From the NCBI RefSeq assembly GCF_036246005.1, contig NZ_CP109171.1:3212001-3276000 (forward strand): 64,000 bases of DNA, written 5' to 3'. Below, in pieces: positions 7,661 to 16,441 of the stretch. The notes under the pieces were generated by a model. It saw nothing but the letters and a program-made list of their open reading frames with translations. It searched no databases and had not been told where the DNA came from. Within the stretch, counting starts at the first letter, position 1. Each line of letters opens with the position of its first letter. The translations under genes were made by a program, and so were the position numbers. Source of the stretch: Streptomyces sp. NBC_01723 (GTDB lineage: Bacteria > Actinomycetota > Actinomycetes > Streptomycetales > Streptomycetaceae).

Positions 7661-8665
7661 TCACCTGCCGTCCGTGTCGGGCACCGGGAGGGCCGCGACC
7701 TCGACGCCGGCCGTGCAGACGGATTCCCCGTCCTGCCGGAAGTCGACGGTGAGGCGCTCGCCGCCGGAGGGCGTGACGGAGACCGTGACCGGGCTGTCCA
7801 ACTCCACGAAGCGGTGGAACGTGGCGCCGAAGGCGCGGGCGTAGCGCCGTTCGCCGGGGCCGCCCGTGGCGAGGACCGCGGCTTGGCGCGCCGCCTCCAT
7901 CAGGGCCATCGCCGGTATGTGGTCCAGGGGGTGGTCGTACATGGCCGCGTGCCGCACCGGGACGTCGAGTACGGCGCGCAGTGCGGTCGTGCCGTCGGGG
8001 TGCCGTGCCGCGTCGGTGAGGACGACGTTCTCCGTCCGCTCGCGGCCCACCAGGGCGGGCTCGACGGGCGTACCGGTGCGGGTGGACGGCATGTCGGAGG
8101 AGAGCGGCGGGACGGTGCCGCGGCTCTTGGCGCGGTGGGCGGTGTAGCCGTCGCGGCTGAGGTATCCGGCCACGACGACGCTCGTCCCGGCCCGCCGGCC
8201 GCCCACCAGGAACACGCACTCGAGGGTGGCGGCCAGCAGCCTGGTGCCGCGCCGCTTGAGGTCGCGGGTGGTGACCTCGACGACGAGTTCGTCCGGAGCG
8301 TCGCCGCGGGCCCGCAGCGCCTCGAGGTCGGTGAACTCGGTGGTCCAGTCGCTGATCAGGAAGGAGGTGTCATGGGTGACGTCCAGCCACTGGTGCGCCA
8401 CGACGGTGACCGCCTGGCGGGCGGCCTCCAGGAGGAACAGCGGGTCGAGCAGCGCCGGCCGTTGCGTGTGGTCGTTGTAGTAGCTGTGCGCGCGGGGCGC
8501 CTGGACCGCCACGGCGAAGGCGTCGTCGCCGCGCCGCACGGCATCGGTGACGAAGACCTCCATGACGGCCCGGCGGTGCACCAGGACGCGGTCCATGGGC
8601 CGCTGGTAGGCGAATTCGGCCGCGGCCGGGGCCGCTTCCGTCGGCTCCTGCTCAGCAAGGGTCAT
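7661..8665 (-). CDS. AfsA/ScbA-family hotdog protein (butyrolactone/butenolide-type condensing enzyme)
   Basis: A 334-residue protein with two AfsA hotdog repeats. The first begins near residue 24 with MDRVLVHRRAV and contains DPLFLLEAARQA. The second contains HIPAMALMEAARQAA. AfsA proteins join a beta-ketoacyl thioester to dihydroxyacetone phosphate, the first committed step to gamma-butyrolactones and methylenomycin furans. I chose the ATG at 8665 because it leaves about 23 residues before the first domain, as in ScbA; an ATG at 8722 is possible. It is the first gene of the operon. Neither a TetR-type butyrolactone receptor nor a recognisable ARE operator is visible next to it. Confidence 0.9.
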   Translation of the reverse strand: MTLAEQEPTEAAPAAAEFAYQRPMDRVLVHRRAVMEVFVTDAVRRGDDAFAVAVQAPRAHSYYNDHTQRPALLDPLFLLEAARQAVTVVAHQWLDVTHDTSFLISDWTTEFTDLEALRARGDAPDELVVEVTTRDLKRRGTRLLAATLECVFLVGGRRAGTSVVVAGYLSRDGYTAHRAKSRGTVPPLSSDMPSTRTGTPVEPALVGRERTENVVLTDAARHPDGTTALRAVLDVPVRHAAMYDHPLDHIPAMALMEAARQAAVLATGGPGERRYARAFGATFHRFVELDSPVTVSVTPSGGERLTVDFRQDGESVCTAGVEVAALPVPDTDGR

Positions 8666-8870
8666 GCCCGGTTCCGTTCGTCCGTGGGTCTGTTTCGGCG
8701 GGCCCCTGGGGGCATGAATCAACCTTCACAGCCGCCTCTGGGGTTTCAACTGCGAACGACGGGGCAGCCGACCGAGGTCTCGCGTGTGGTCGGCTTGAGA
8801 GCCGCTGAAGATTGGCTGAAGACCGGCCGCGTGGTCCCCGGACACCGGCGCGAGGCCGCCGGACACACGA

Positions 8871-8900
8871 GAAGGCCGCCCCCGGTCGGGGGCGGCCTTC
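8871..8900. terminator. Intrinsic terminator
   Basis: Perfect 14-bp stem (8871-8884 and 8887-8900) with a 2-base centre, followed by TTT on plus. On the minus strand it lies just downstream of the MDR gene at 8925-9854. It therefore isolates that gene from the AfsA operon that starts at 8665. Confidence 0.85.
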
Positions 8901-8924
8901 TTTCGGTGGGCGCAGCGCGCCGGT

Positions 8925-9854
8925 TCAGGTCGTTTCGACCGCGAGGACGACCTTGCCGCGCACATGACCGGTCTGCACGAGTTCATGGGCCCGGGCCGCG
9001 TCGGCGAGCGGGAACTCGGCGCTCACGTGGACCCGCACCTCGCCGCGGTCCGCCATCGCCACCAGCTCGGCCAGATCACGCGGGTCGGGGCGGACGAAGA
9101 CGTAGCGTCCGCCGAGGCCCGTCACGTCACCGGAGATGGAGGCGAGCCGCCCGCCCGGCCGCAGCAGCGCCGGCGAACCGGCGAGGGTGTCCCCGCCCAT
9201 GAGGTCGAAGACGGCGTCGACACCCTCCGGGGCCAGCGCGCGCACCCGGTCGGCGAGCCCCGGGCCGTAGGTCACCGGCTCCGCGCCGAGCGACCGGAGG
9301 AAGTCGTGATTGCGCTCGGAGGCCGTGCCGATGACGCGGGCTCCGAGGGCGCGGCCGATCTGGACGGCGAGCGAGCCGACCCCGCCGGCCGCCGCGTGGA
9401 CGAGCAGCACGTCGCCGGCGGCGATCTCCAGGTGGCGGCGGAGCGCCTGGTACGCGGTGAGGCCGGCAGCCGGCAGCCCGGCCGCCTCCCGCGCGTCGAG
9501 GGAGCGCGGCGCGTGCGCGAGGGTCCGGACGGGCGCGGCCACGAGTTCGCCGTAGGTACCACGCTGCATGTGGTCGGCGCGGACGTAGCCGACCACCTCG
9601 TCGCCGGGGGCGAATTCGGTGACGCCGAGGCCGGTCCGTTCGACCACGCCGGACAGGTCGCACCCCATCACCATGGGGAAGTGGGACTCGAACCAGTCGT
9701 CGATGTAGCCCTCGCGGATCTTCCAGTCGGCGGGGTTCACGCCCGCGTACCGCACCCGGACGAGAACGACGTCCGGGCCGAGACGCGGTTCGGGGAGGTC
9801 CATGAGTTCCAGGACCTCCGGTCCTCCGTAGCGCTGGACGGCGATGGCCTTCAC
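8925..9854 (-). CDS. Zinc-independent MDR oxidoreductase (quinone reductase-like)
   Basis: A 309-residue medium-chain dehydrogenase/reductase. The N-terminal GroES-like domain (residues 1-115) lacks the zinc-binding cysteines of alcohol dehydrogenases. The nucleotide-binding domain has AAAGGVGSLAVQIG near residue 150. These are NADPH-dependent quinone or enone reductases in the cytosol. The GTG start at 9854 is preceded by a GGGGG tract. It has its own terminator and is divergent from the MBL/MDR/mutase operon, with 161 bases between. The substrate is unknown. Confidence 0.88.
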   Translation of the reverse strand: MKAIAVQRYGGPEVLELMDLPEPRLGPDVVLVRVRYAGVNPADWKIREGYIDDWFESHFPMVMGCDLSGVVERTGLGVTEFAPGDEVVGYVRADHMQRGTYGELVAAPVRTLAHAPRSLDAREAAGLPAAGLTAYQALRRHLEIAAGDVLLVHAAAGGVGSLAVQIGRALGARVIGTASERNHDFLRSLGAEPVTYGPGLADRVRALAPEGVDAVFDLMGGDTLAGSPALLRPGGRLASISGDVTGLGGRYVFVRPDPRDLAELVAMADRGEVRVHVSAEFPLADAARAHELVQTGHVRGKVVLAVETT

Positions 9855-10015
9855 GGACGAACCCCCTGTCGGGACAACGGATGTACGGGCGGCCGACGCC
9901 GGTCCCCGAGTGGGGGCGGCGGGCGGCCGTCGCCACTATAGGGCAGACTTGAGCCAGAGTTCTGTGACACCTATGACGATTGACATATGACCGAAGACTC
10001 AGTCAGAGTCTCGGC
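9855..10015. promoter_or_regulatory. Divergent promoter region between MDR gene and mutase operon
   Basis: A 161-base gap between two divergent genes. On minus a TATAGT hexamer (9935-9940) is a good -10 for the MDR gene, though no clear -35 accompanies it. On plus a TTGACA sits at 9980-9985, but the hexamer 17 bases on is poor. The promoters are therefore suggested rather than shown. Confidence 0.35.
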
Positions 10016-10657
10016 ATGCTCGTGCTGTCCGCCGCCACCGGCAAGTTCGGAACGAACGTCCACATCGTCGCCGCGGGACCGGGACATCCCTGCCTCGTCG
10101 TCGACCCCGGACACGACTCCCGCGGGGCGGTCCTCGAGGCCGTCCGCGCCCACCGCCTCGAACCCGAGGCCATCCTGATCACGCACGGCCACATGGACCA
10201 CACCTGGGACGCCGTGCCACTCGCCCGGCACTACGGCGTCCCGGCCTGGATCCACCCGGCCGACCGCTACCAACTCGGCGCTCCCGCCAAGGGACTGCCC
10301 GACTCGTTCCCCCGCGAGCTGCTCGTCGGCCACCCCGACCAGGAGCCCGACGAGGTCCGCGAACTCCCCGAATCGGGCGGTGAACTGACCTTCTCCGCCG
10401 GCACCGTCACGGTGCTGCACACCCCGGGCCACACCAGCGGCTCGGTGATGTTCCGCTTCGACGGCGGTGACGATCCCCTGCTCGCCACCGGCGACACCCT
10501 GCTCGCCGACGGCCCGGGACGCGCGGACGCGCCGACCGCGAGCCCCACCAGCATGGCGGGCTCCCTCCGCATGGTCACCGGGCTCTGCCCGGACGACACC
10601 CGGTTGCTCACCGGCCACGGCCCCACCACCCACCTCAGCCAGACGGGAATCCGATGA
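10016..10657 (+). CDS. Metallo-beta-lactamase-fold hydrolase
   Basis: A 213-residue MBL-fold enzyme with the metal-binding THGHMDHTWD motif near residue 60 (HxHxDH), HTPGHTSGS further on and ATGDTL as the bridging Asp region. Glyoxalase II-like thioester hydrolases share this layout, and MBL thioesterases release products from CoA or ACP. I chose the ATG at 10016; a TTG at 9980 would add 12 residues. The stop overlaps the next start (ATGA). In this operon a CoA-thioesterase or lactonase role is plausible but unproven. Confidence 0.85.
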   Translation: MLVLSAATGKFGTNVHIVAAGPGHPCLVVDPGHDSRGAVLEAVRAHRLEPEAILITHGHMDHTWDAVPLARHYGVPAWIHPADRYQLGAPAKGLPDSFPRELLVGHPDQEPDEVRELPESGGELTFSAGTVTVLHTPGHTSGSVMFRFDGGDDPLLATGDTLLADGPGRADAPTASPTSMAGSLRMVTGLCPDDTRLLTGHGPTTHLSQTGIR

Positions 10658-11676
10658 CGAACACCGCCCCGACCCCCACGGCCTCCAGCAGCCGTATGCG
10701 CACCGTCCGCTTCGACGCCTTCGGCGCCCCGTCCGTCCTCACCGTCGGTGAGGTCGACGCGCCCGCCCCCGAGGCCGGACAGGTCACCGTCGACGTCCAG
10801 TACGCGGGCGTGAACTTCGCCGAAGTGATGTTCCGGCGGGGCCAGTTCCCGGTCGGCCTGCCGCACTTCCCCGGCCTCGAGGCGGTCGGCACGGTACGCG
10901 CCGTGGGCGAGGGCGTCACCGGCTTCGAGCCCGGCGAGCGGGTCGCCGCGCTCACCCTGGGCGGCGGCGGCAACGCCGAGGTGGTCGCCGTCGGCGCCGA
11001 GCACGTGATCCGCCTCGACGGGCAGCTCGCCGGTCTGGACGGAGCCGTCGCGGCCGGCGCCCTGTGCAACGTCACCACGGCCCTCGGTGTGCTCACCTCC
11101 GCCGGGCACCTGGCCAAGGGGGAGACCGTGGTCGTCCTCGCCGCGGCGGGCGGCGTCGGTACGGCCGCGGCTCAACTGGCCCGCTCGCTCGGCGCGGGCA
11201 CGGTCATCGGCGTGACGAGCTCCCCCGCGAAGGCGGAGTACGCGCGCGGCTTCGGCTACGACAGCGTCGTGTCGTACGAAGAGCTGGAGCAGGAGGTCGC
11301 CGAGCGCACCGGCGGCGCGGGCGCGGACCTGGTCCTCGACTCCGTCGGTGGCGCGTTCCGGTCGTCCGTGACCGGGCTGCTGGCCGCCTTCGGCCGGCAC
11401 GTCGTCTTCGGCAACGCGGCGGCGGAGGACGTCACCTTCGAGGGCAACCACCCCTGGTACACCAACAGTTCCCTCGCCGGATACAACCTGGGCGGCGTAG
11501 CCGGACGCGCGCCGGAGCTGCTCCGCGCCCACCTGGAGCAGTCTCTGGCTCAGGTCGCCCAGGGCAGTGTCCGCGTGGACGTGACCGTGCTGCCGCTGGC
11601 CGACGCGGTACGCGCGCACGAACTCCTGGAGACACGGGCGTCCACGGGCAAGTACGTCCTCGATGTCCGGTCCTGA
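10654..11676 (+). CDS. MDR-family NADPH:quinone/enoyl reductase
   Basis: A 340-residue medium-chain reductase. The GroES-like domain carries [14 protein letters not shown] and the Rossmann domain carries [18 protein letters not shown] near residue 150. No zinc site is visible. It overlaps the MBL gene by four bases and precedes the B12 mutase genes, so it is in the same operon. It may reduce an enoyl-CoA made from or for the mutase substrate. It is shorter than crotonyl-CoA carboxylase/reductase (about 450 residues), so it is not a Ccr. Confidence 0.88.
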   Translation: MTNTAPTPTASSSRMRTVRFDAFGAPSVLTVGEVDAPAPEAGQVTVDVQYAGVNFAEVMFRRGQFPVGLPHFPGLEAVGTVRAVGEGVTGFEPGERVAALTLGGGGNAEVVAVGAEHVIRLDGQLAGLDGAVAAGALCNVTTALGVLTSAGHLAKGETVVVLAAAGGVGTAAAQLARSLGAGTVIGVTSSPAKAEYARGFGYDSVVSYEELEQEVAERTGGAGADLVLDSVGGAFRSSVTGLLAAFGRHVVFGNAAAEDVTFEGNHPWYTNSSLAGYNLGGVAGRAPELLRAHLEQSLAQVAQGSVRVDVTVLPLADAVRAHELLETRASTGKYVLDVRS

Positions 11677-11722
11677 CCGGGCCACGGCCAGCAGACAGTC
11701 GGTAGCGGACGGGGAATCACGT

Positions 11723-13318
11723 ATGTCGCGCGAGTCGGGCAGTGCTCGGTCCACCGAGAGCGGACTGCCCATCGAACCGGTCTACGGGCCCGACGCCCAG
11801 GAGGGCTGGGACCCGGCCGAGCGGCTGGGCGAGCCGGGGAGGTACCCCTTCACCCGGGGTGTGTACCCGTCGATGTACACGGGCCGGCCGTGGACGATGC
11901 GTCAGTACGCGGGTTTCGGTACGGCGACGGAGTCGAACGCCCGTTACCAGCAGTTGATCGCCAACGGCACCATGGGTCTGTCGGTGGCCTTCGATCTGCC
12001 CACCCAGATGGGTCACGACTCCGACGCGCCGATCGCGCACGGTGAGGTCGGCAAGGTCGGTGTGGCGGTCGACTCGGTGGACGACATGCGGGTGCTGTTC
12101 GGCGGCATCCCGCTGGACCGGGTGTCGACGTCGATGACGATCAACGCCCCGGCCGCGCTGCTGCTCCTGCTGTACCAACTGGTGGCGGAGGAGCAGGGGG
12201 TGAGTGCGGACCGGCTGACCGGCACGATCCAGAACGACGTGCTGAAGGAGTACATCGCGCGGGGGACGCACATCTTCCCGCCGAAGCCGTCGCTGCGGCT
12301 GATCGCGGACATCTTCAAGTACTGCCGGGCCGAGATCCCGAAGTGGAACACGATCTCGATCTCCGGCTACCACATGGCGGAGGCGGGTGCCTCGCCCGCG
12401 CAGGAGATCGCGTTCACGCTGGCGGACGGTATCGAGTACGTGCGCACGGCGGTCGCGGCCGGGATGGACGTGGACGACTTCGCGCCCCGTCTGTCGTTCT
12501 TCTTCGTGGCGCGTACGACGATCCTGGAGGAGGTCGCCAAGTTCCGCGCGGCCCGCCGGATCTGGGCGCGGGTGATGCGCGAGGAGTTCGGCGCGCGTGA
12601 TCCGAAGTCGCTGATGCTGCGTTTCCACACGCAGACGGCGGGTGTGCAGCTGACCGCCCAGCAGCCCGAGGTCAACCTGGTCCGCGTCGCCGTGCAGGGA
12701 CTCGCCGCGGTTCTGGGCGGTACGCAGTCGCTGCACACCAACTCCTTCGACGAGGCCATCGCGCTGCCCACCGACAAGTCGGCGCGCCTGGCCCTGCGCA
12801 CCCAGCAGGTCCTCGCCTACGAGACCGACGTGACCGCCACCGTGGACCCCTTCGCCGGCTCCTACGTCGTGGAGAAGATGACCGACGACGTCGAGGACGC
12901 CGTCCTGGAGCTGATGGCCAAGGTGGAGGAGCTCGGCGGCGCGGTCAACGCCATCGAGCACGGCTTCCAGAAGGGCGAGATCGAGCGCTCCGCGTACCGG
13001 GTCGCCCAGGAGACCGACTCCGGCGAGCGCGTCGTCGTCGGCGTCAACCGCTTCCAGCTCGACGAGGAGGAGCCGTACGAGCCCCTCCGCGTCGACCCGG
13101 CCATCGAGGCGCAGCAGGCCGAACGCCTCGCCAAACTCCGCGCCGAACGCGACCAGGAAGCGGTCGATACGGCGCTGGCCGCGCTGAAGAAGGCCGCGGA
13201 AGGCACCGACAACGTCCTCTACCCGATGAAGGACGCACTCAGGGCCCGCGCCACCGTGGGCGAGGTCTGCAACGCGCTCCGCGAGATCTGGGGCACCTAC
13301 CGCCCCGCGACCACCTGA
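11723..13318 (+). CDS. B12-dependent acyl-CoA mutase large subunit, methylmalonyl-type pocket
   Basis: A 531-residue TIM-barrel subunit of an adenosylcobalamin acyl-CoA mutase that lacks the C-terminal B12 domain; that domain is the next gene. The CoA-binding segment [11 protein letters not shown] carries Tyr62, matching Tyr89 of methylmalonyl-CoA mutase where isobutyryl-CoA mutase has Phe. KEYIAR places Arg180 at the Arg207 position, where isobutyryl-type enzymes have Gln. I infer a dicarboxylic substrate (methylmalonyl/succinyl- or ethylmalonyl-CoA) despite the split-subunit layout seen in Icm. The ATG at 11723 has GGGGAA eight bases ahead; an in-frame start at 11663 would overlap the previous gene. 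Confidence 0.92.
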   Translation: MSRESGSARSTESGLPIEPVYGPDAQEGWDPAERLGEPGRYPFTRGVYPSMYTGRPWTMRQYAGFGTATESNARYQQLIANGTMGLSVAFDLPTQMGHDSDAPIAHGEVGKVGVAVDSVDDMRVLFGGIPLDRVSTSMTINAPAALLLLLYQLVAEEQGVSADRLTGTIQNDVLKEYIARGTHIFPPKPSLRLIADIFKYCRAEIPKWNTISISGYHMAEAGASPAQEIAFTLADGIEYVRTAVAAGMDVDDFAPRLSFFFVARTTILEEVAKFRAARRIWARVMREEFGARDPKSLMLRFHTQTAGVQLTAQQPEVNLVRVAVQGLAAVLGGTQSLHTNSFDEAIALPTDKSARLALRTQQVLAYETDVTATVDPFAGSYVVEKMTDDVEDAVLELMAKVEELGGAVNAIEHGFQKGEIERSAYRVAQETDSGERVVVGVNRFQLDEEEPYEPLRVDPAIEAQQAERLAKLRAERDQEAVDTALAALKKAAEGTDNVLYPMKDALRARATVGEVCNALREIWGTYRPATT

Positions 13319-13355
13319 GGCATCGCACCGCACAGCAGAAGACAGGGGGAATCCG

Positions 13356-13766
13356 ATGGACACGCCGATCCGGGTCGTGATCGCCAAGCCCGGCCTCGAC
13401 GGGCACGACCGAGGAGCGAAGGTCATCGCTCGCGCCTTGCGGGACGCGGGCGTCGAGGTCATCTACACGGGGCTCCACCAGACCCCGCGCCAGATCGTGG
13501 ACACCGCCATTCAGGAGGACGCCGCCGGCATCGGCCTGTCGGTGCTCTCCGGCGCTCACATGACGCTCTTCGCCGAGGTCCTCAGGCTCCTCGACGAGGC
13601 CGGCGCGCGGGACATCACCGTCTTCGGCGGCGGGATCATCCCGGAGGCCGACATCCCGGCACTGCGCGAGATGGGCGTGGCCGCACTCTTCACCCCCGGT
13701 TCGCCCACCCGCTCCATCGCCGCCTGGGTGACCCGGAACGTCGCCGCACTGGAGGGGGCACGATGA
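13356..13766 (+). CDS. B12-binding small subunit of acyl-CoA mutase
   Basis: A 136-residue cobalamin-binding domain. DGHDRG near residue 13 supplies the cobalt-ligating His, LSVLSGAHM follows near residue 58, and FGGGIIP near residue 80 completes the nucleotide-loop site. Length equals IcmB/HcmB small subunits. GGGGGAAT lies upstream of the ATG. It pairs with the large subunit 37 bases upstream to form the active heterotetramer. The stop overlaps the ATG of the broken acyl-AMP ligase. Confidence 0.95.
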   Translation: MDTPIRVVIAKPGLDGHDRGAKVIARALRDAGVEVIYTGLHQTPRQIVDTAIQEDAAGIGLSVLSGAHMTLFAEVLRLLDEAGARDITVFGGGIIPEADIPALREMGVAALFTPGSPTRSIAAWVTRNVAALEGAR

Positions 13767-14701
13767 CGACCGGCCTGGGAGCACTGCTGACCGGGGCCGC
13801 GGCGCGGTTCCCGGAGCACGGGGTGCGCTACGGTTCCGCGGACCGGCCGCTCGACTTCCGGCTCCAGACGTATCCGGAGCTGTTGCGGTAGTCGCTGCGG
13901 CTGCTCGCCCGGCTGCGGAAGTCCGGAGTGACCAGGGACCGGACCGTCGCGCTGCTCCTCGAGCGGCCCGAGGACTTCCTCCCGGCCCTGTGGGCGTGCC
14001 TGCTCGGCGGGATCACGGTGTGTCCGCCGGTCCCCCTGCGCAGCGATCCGCAGCGCCGGGCGGCCCGACTCGGCCTTGTCGACACCCTGCTCGACGGGCC
14101 GCTCCTCGTCACCGACGCCCCGACCCGCGAGGAACTGCCCGCCGTGCGGGACCTGTCGGTCGTCACCCTGGAGGACCTGGCACCGGACGACACGGGCACC
14201 GCCACGGACGCCGGCCCGGGCACGGTTCCGCTCGCCCCGGCCGCCCCCGACGACGTCGCCCTCCTCGTCCTCACCTCCGGTTCCACCAGCGCCGCCAAGG
14301 CCGTCCGGCTCACCCACGGCAATCTGCTGGCCTCCATGGCCGCGAAGGCCGGCACGCAGTCGCTGACCTCGCGGGAGGCACACAGTCGCTGACCTCGCGG
14401 GACATCACCCTCAACTGGATCTCGTACGACCACGTCGCCGCGCTTCTCGAAGCACACCTGCTTCCGCTCTCCGTCGGAGCCGTCCTGCTGCTGACCTCGC
14501 CGGAGACTGCTCGCCGCCCCGCTGCGCTTCCTGGAGCTGATCGACGCCCACCAGGCGACGACGACGTTCACGCCGGACTTCCTGCTCGGCCGGCTCAACA
14601 AGATCATCGACGACGGGCCGTCCGGCACGTCCCTGGACCTGTCCTGCCTGCGCCACATCGTCTCCGGCGGCGAGGCCAACCCCGTCGCGACGGCGTCGTG
14701 A
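13763..14701 (+). pseudogene. Broken acyl-AMP ligase / acyl-CoA synthetase (AMP-binding family)
   Basis: Homology to the N-terminal part of AMP-forming acyl ligases runs through three frames. The first frame holds LTSGSTSAAKAVRLTHGN, the P-loop-like A3 motif. Four lesions are visible. Codon 43 is TAG (13889-13891), probably from GAG. A 26-bp tandem duplication (14351-14402) shifts the frame. A second shift lies near 14505, after LLLTSPE. The protein then ends at about HIVSGGEANPVATA, so the rest of the adenylation domain and the C-terminal domain are missing. The ATG overlaps the B12-subunit stop, so it was the last gene of the mutase operon. It would have activated a carboxylic acid for the pathway and is now inactive. 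Confidence 0.88.
14351..14402 (+). repeat. 26-bp tandem duplication inside the acyl-ligase pseudogene
   Basis: Two adjacent 26-base copies (14351-14376 and 14377-14402) differ at one base (G/A). Removing one copy restores the reading frame across the join (TQSLTSR followed by DITLNW), so this duplication is one of the inactivating events. Confidence 0.95.
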
Positions 14702-14948
14702 CCCTGCGGCACCGGCCGGTGGTGCCGGCGCGGTCCTGAGGCGCTCGCCGGGCGACCGCGGCCGGGCGCCCGACGGCCGCCCCGGCCCCCTCTCTCTAGC
14801 CCAACCAGGTCTGATCCCCGCCCGCCCCTCCCTCCCCCGGTGCGTCCACGTGGCCGATGTGAGCCGTACGGACGATGTTGGTGGGCGGCGTGTGCCGCGC
14901 CGGTTTGGCGGTGCGGCACCGGACGGGTACGAGAGCGAGGGAGCCGCG

Positions 14949-16415
14949 ATGTCGGAACTGTTCGTCGACGGAGAGTGGACCGGCGCCGTGGGCGGGGCGC
15001 GGCGGGACGTGGTCAACCCGTTCGACGCGTCCGTCGTGCAGCAGGTCGCCGAGGCGGACGAGGCCGACGTCGACCTCGCCGTACGGGCCGCCCGGCGGGC
15101 CTTCGACCGGGGCGACTGGTCGTCGGCGCCCACCCGCGAGCGGGCCGACGTGCTGCTCAGGGTGGCGCAGTTCCTGCTGCGCGACCAGGAGGAGATCGCC
15201 CACGTCGAGTCGCTGGACACCGGCAAGACCCTCAAAGAGGCGCGGATCGACGTGGAGGACGTCTCCAACGCGTTCCGCTACTTCGCCGAGATCGCCGACA
15301 AGGACGGCGGCCGGATCGTGGACGTGGGCCCCGACGTGCTCAGCCGGGTCGTCTACCAGCCCATCGGGGTCTGCGCGCTGATCGCGCCGTGGAACTACCC
15401 GATGCTCCAGGCGTCCTGGAAGGTCGCCCCGGCCCTGGCCGCGGGCAACACCTTCGTGCTCAAGCCCAGCGAGACGACCCCGCTGTCCACCATCCACATG
15501 GTCCGCCTGATCGCCGAGGCGGGGGCCCCGCCCGGCGTCGCCAACCTGGTGCTCGGCCCGGGCTCCACCGTGGGCGCGGCGATGTCCGCCCACGAGGACG
15601 TGGACCTGGTCTCCTTCACCGGCGGCCTGGCCACCGGGCGCCGGATCATGGAGGCGTGCGCGCCGGGCGTGAAGAACCTCGCGCTGGAGCTGGGCGGCAA
15701 GAACCCCAACGTGGTCTTCGCCGACTGCGACTTCGACGCCGCCCTCGACTACGCGCTCGACGCCGCGTTCCTGCACTCGGGGCAGGTCTGCTCGGCCGGG
15801 TCGCGGCTGATCGTGCAGGACGAGCTGCACGACCGGTTCGTGGAGCGGCTGGCCGCCCGCGCGCGGACCATCCGGCTGGGCAGCGGCCTCGACCCGGCGA
15901 CCGAGAGCGGGCCGCTCAGTTCGGCGGAGCACCGCGCGAAGGTGGAGAGCTACCTGGAGATCGCCCGCGACGAGGGCGCCCGCCTGGTCTGCGGCGGCAC
16001 CCGGCCGGACGACCCGGAACTCTCCCGCGGCTTCTTCCTGCTGCCCACGATCTACGCCGACTGCGACCGCTCCATGCGCATCGTGCAGGAGGAGGTCTTC
16101 GGGCCCGTCGTCACGGTGGAACGCTTCCGCACCGAGGACGAGGCCGTGGAACTCGCCAACGACACGCGGTACGGGCTGGCCGGCGGCGTCTGGACGAGCG
16201 ACGCGTCCCGCGCCCAGCGGGTCGCCGGACGGCTGCGGCACGGCACCGTCTGGATCAACGACTTCCACCCCTACCTGCCCCAGGCGGAGTGGGGCGGCTT
16301 CGGCCGCTCCGGCATCGGCCGGGAGCTGGGACCCACCGGGCTGCGCGAGTACCAGGAGGCCAAGCACATCTACCAGAACCTGCGGCCGGCCCCTTCCGGC
16401 TGGTTCAAGGGCTGA
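14949..16415 (+). CDS. betB: Betaine aldehyde dehydrogenase-type ALDH
   Basis: A 488-residue NAD(P)-dependent aldehyde dehydrogenase. IAPWNYPML forms the substrate/cofactor channel, LELGGKNPN carries the general-base Glu near residue 250, and SGQVCSAGS the catalytic Cys near residue 283. The C-terminal EYQEAKHIY is typical of GbsA/BetB. GGGAG precedes the ATG. Together with the flavin alcohol oxidoreductase and the permease downstream it forms a choline-to-glycine-betaine cassette, converting betaine aldehyde to the osmoprotectant betaine. The assignment rests on motif and context; other aminoaldehydes are possible. Confidence 0.85.
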   Translation: MSELFVDGEWTGAVGGARRDVVNPFDASVVQQVAEADEADVDLAVRAARRAFDRGDWSSAPTRERADVLLRVAQFLLRDQEEIAHVESLDTGKTLKEARIDVEDVSNAFRYFAEIADKDGGRIVDVGPDVLSRVVYQPIGVCALIAPWNYPMLQASWKVAPALAAGNTFVLKPSETTPLSTIHMVRLIAEAGAPPGVANLVLGPGSTVGAAMSAHEDVDLVSFTGGLATGRRIMEACAPGVKNLALELGGKNPNVVFADCDFDAALDYALDAAFLHSGQVCSAGSRLIVQDELHDRFVERLAARARTIRLGSGLDPATESGPLSSAEHRAKVESYLEIARDEGARLVCGGTRPDDPELSRGFFLLPTIYADCDRSMRIVQEEVFGPVVTVERFRTEDEAVELANDTRYGLAGGVWTSDASRAQRVAGRLRHGTVWINDFHPYLPQAEWGGFGRSGIGRELGPTGLREYQEAKHIYQNLRPAPSGWFKG

Positions 16416-16441
16416 CCGGACAGGGCGAGAGAGGGCGACGC

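Noticed and set aside
8666..8870. Butyrolactone-receptor operator (ARE) ahead of the AfsA-like gene
   Set aside because: No convincing 20-30 bp palindrome of the ARE type was visible in this stretch, and no receptor gene is adjacent.
9980..10015. Longer start (TTG at 9980) for the MBL-fold hydrolase
   Set aside because: No ribosome site ahead of the TTG and the family N-terminus fits the ATG at 10016 better.
11723..13318. Naming the mutase large subunit icmA
   Set aside because: The split-subunit layout suits Icm but the pocket residues Tyr62 and Arg180 are those of methylmalonyl-type enzymes.
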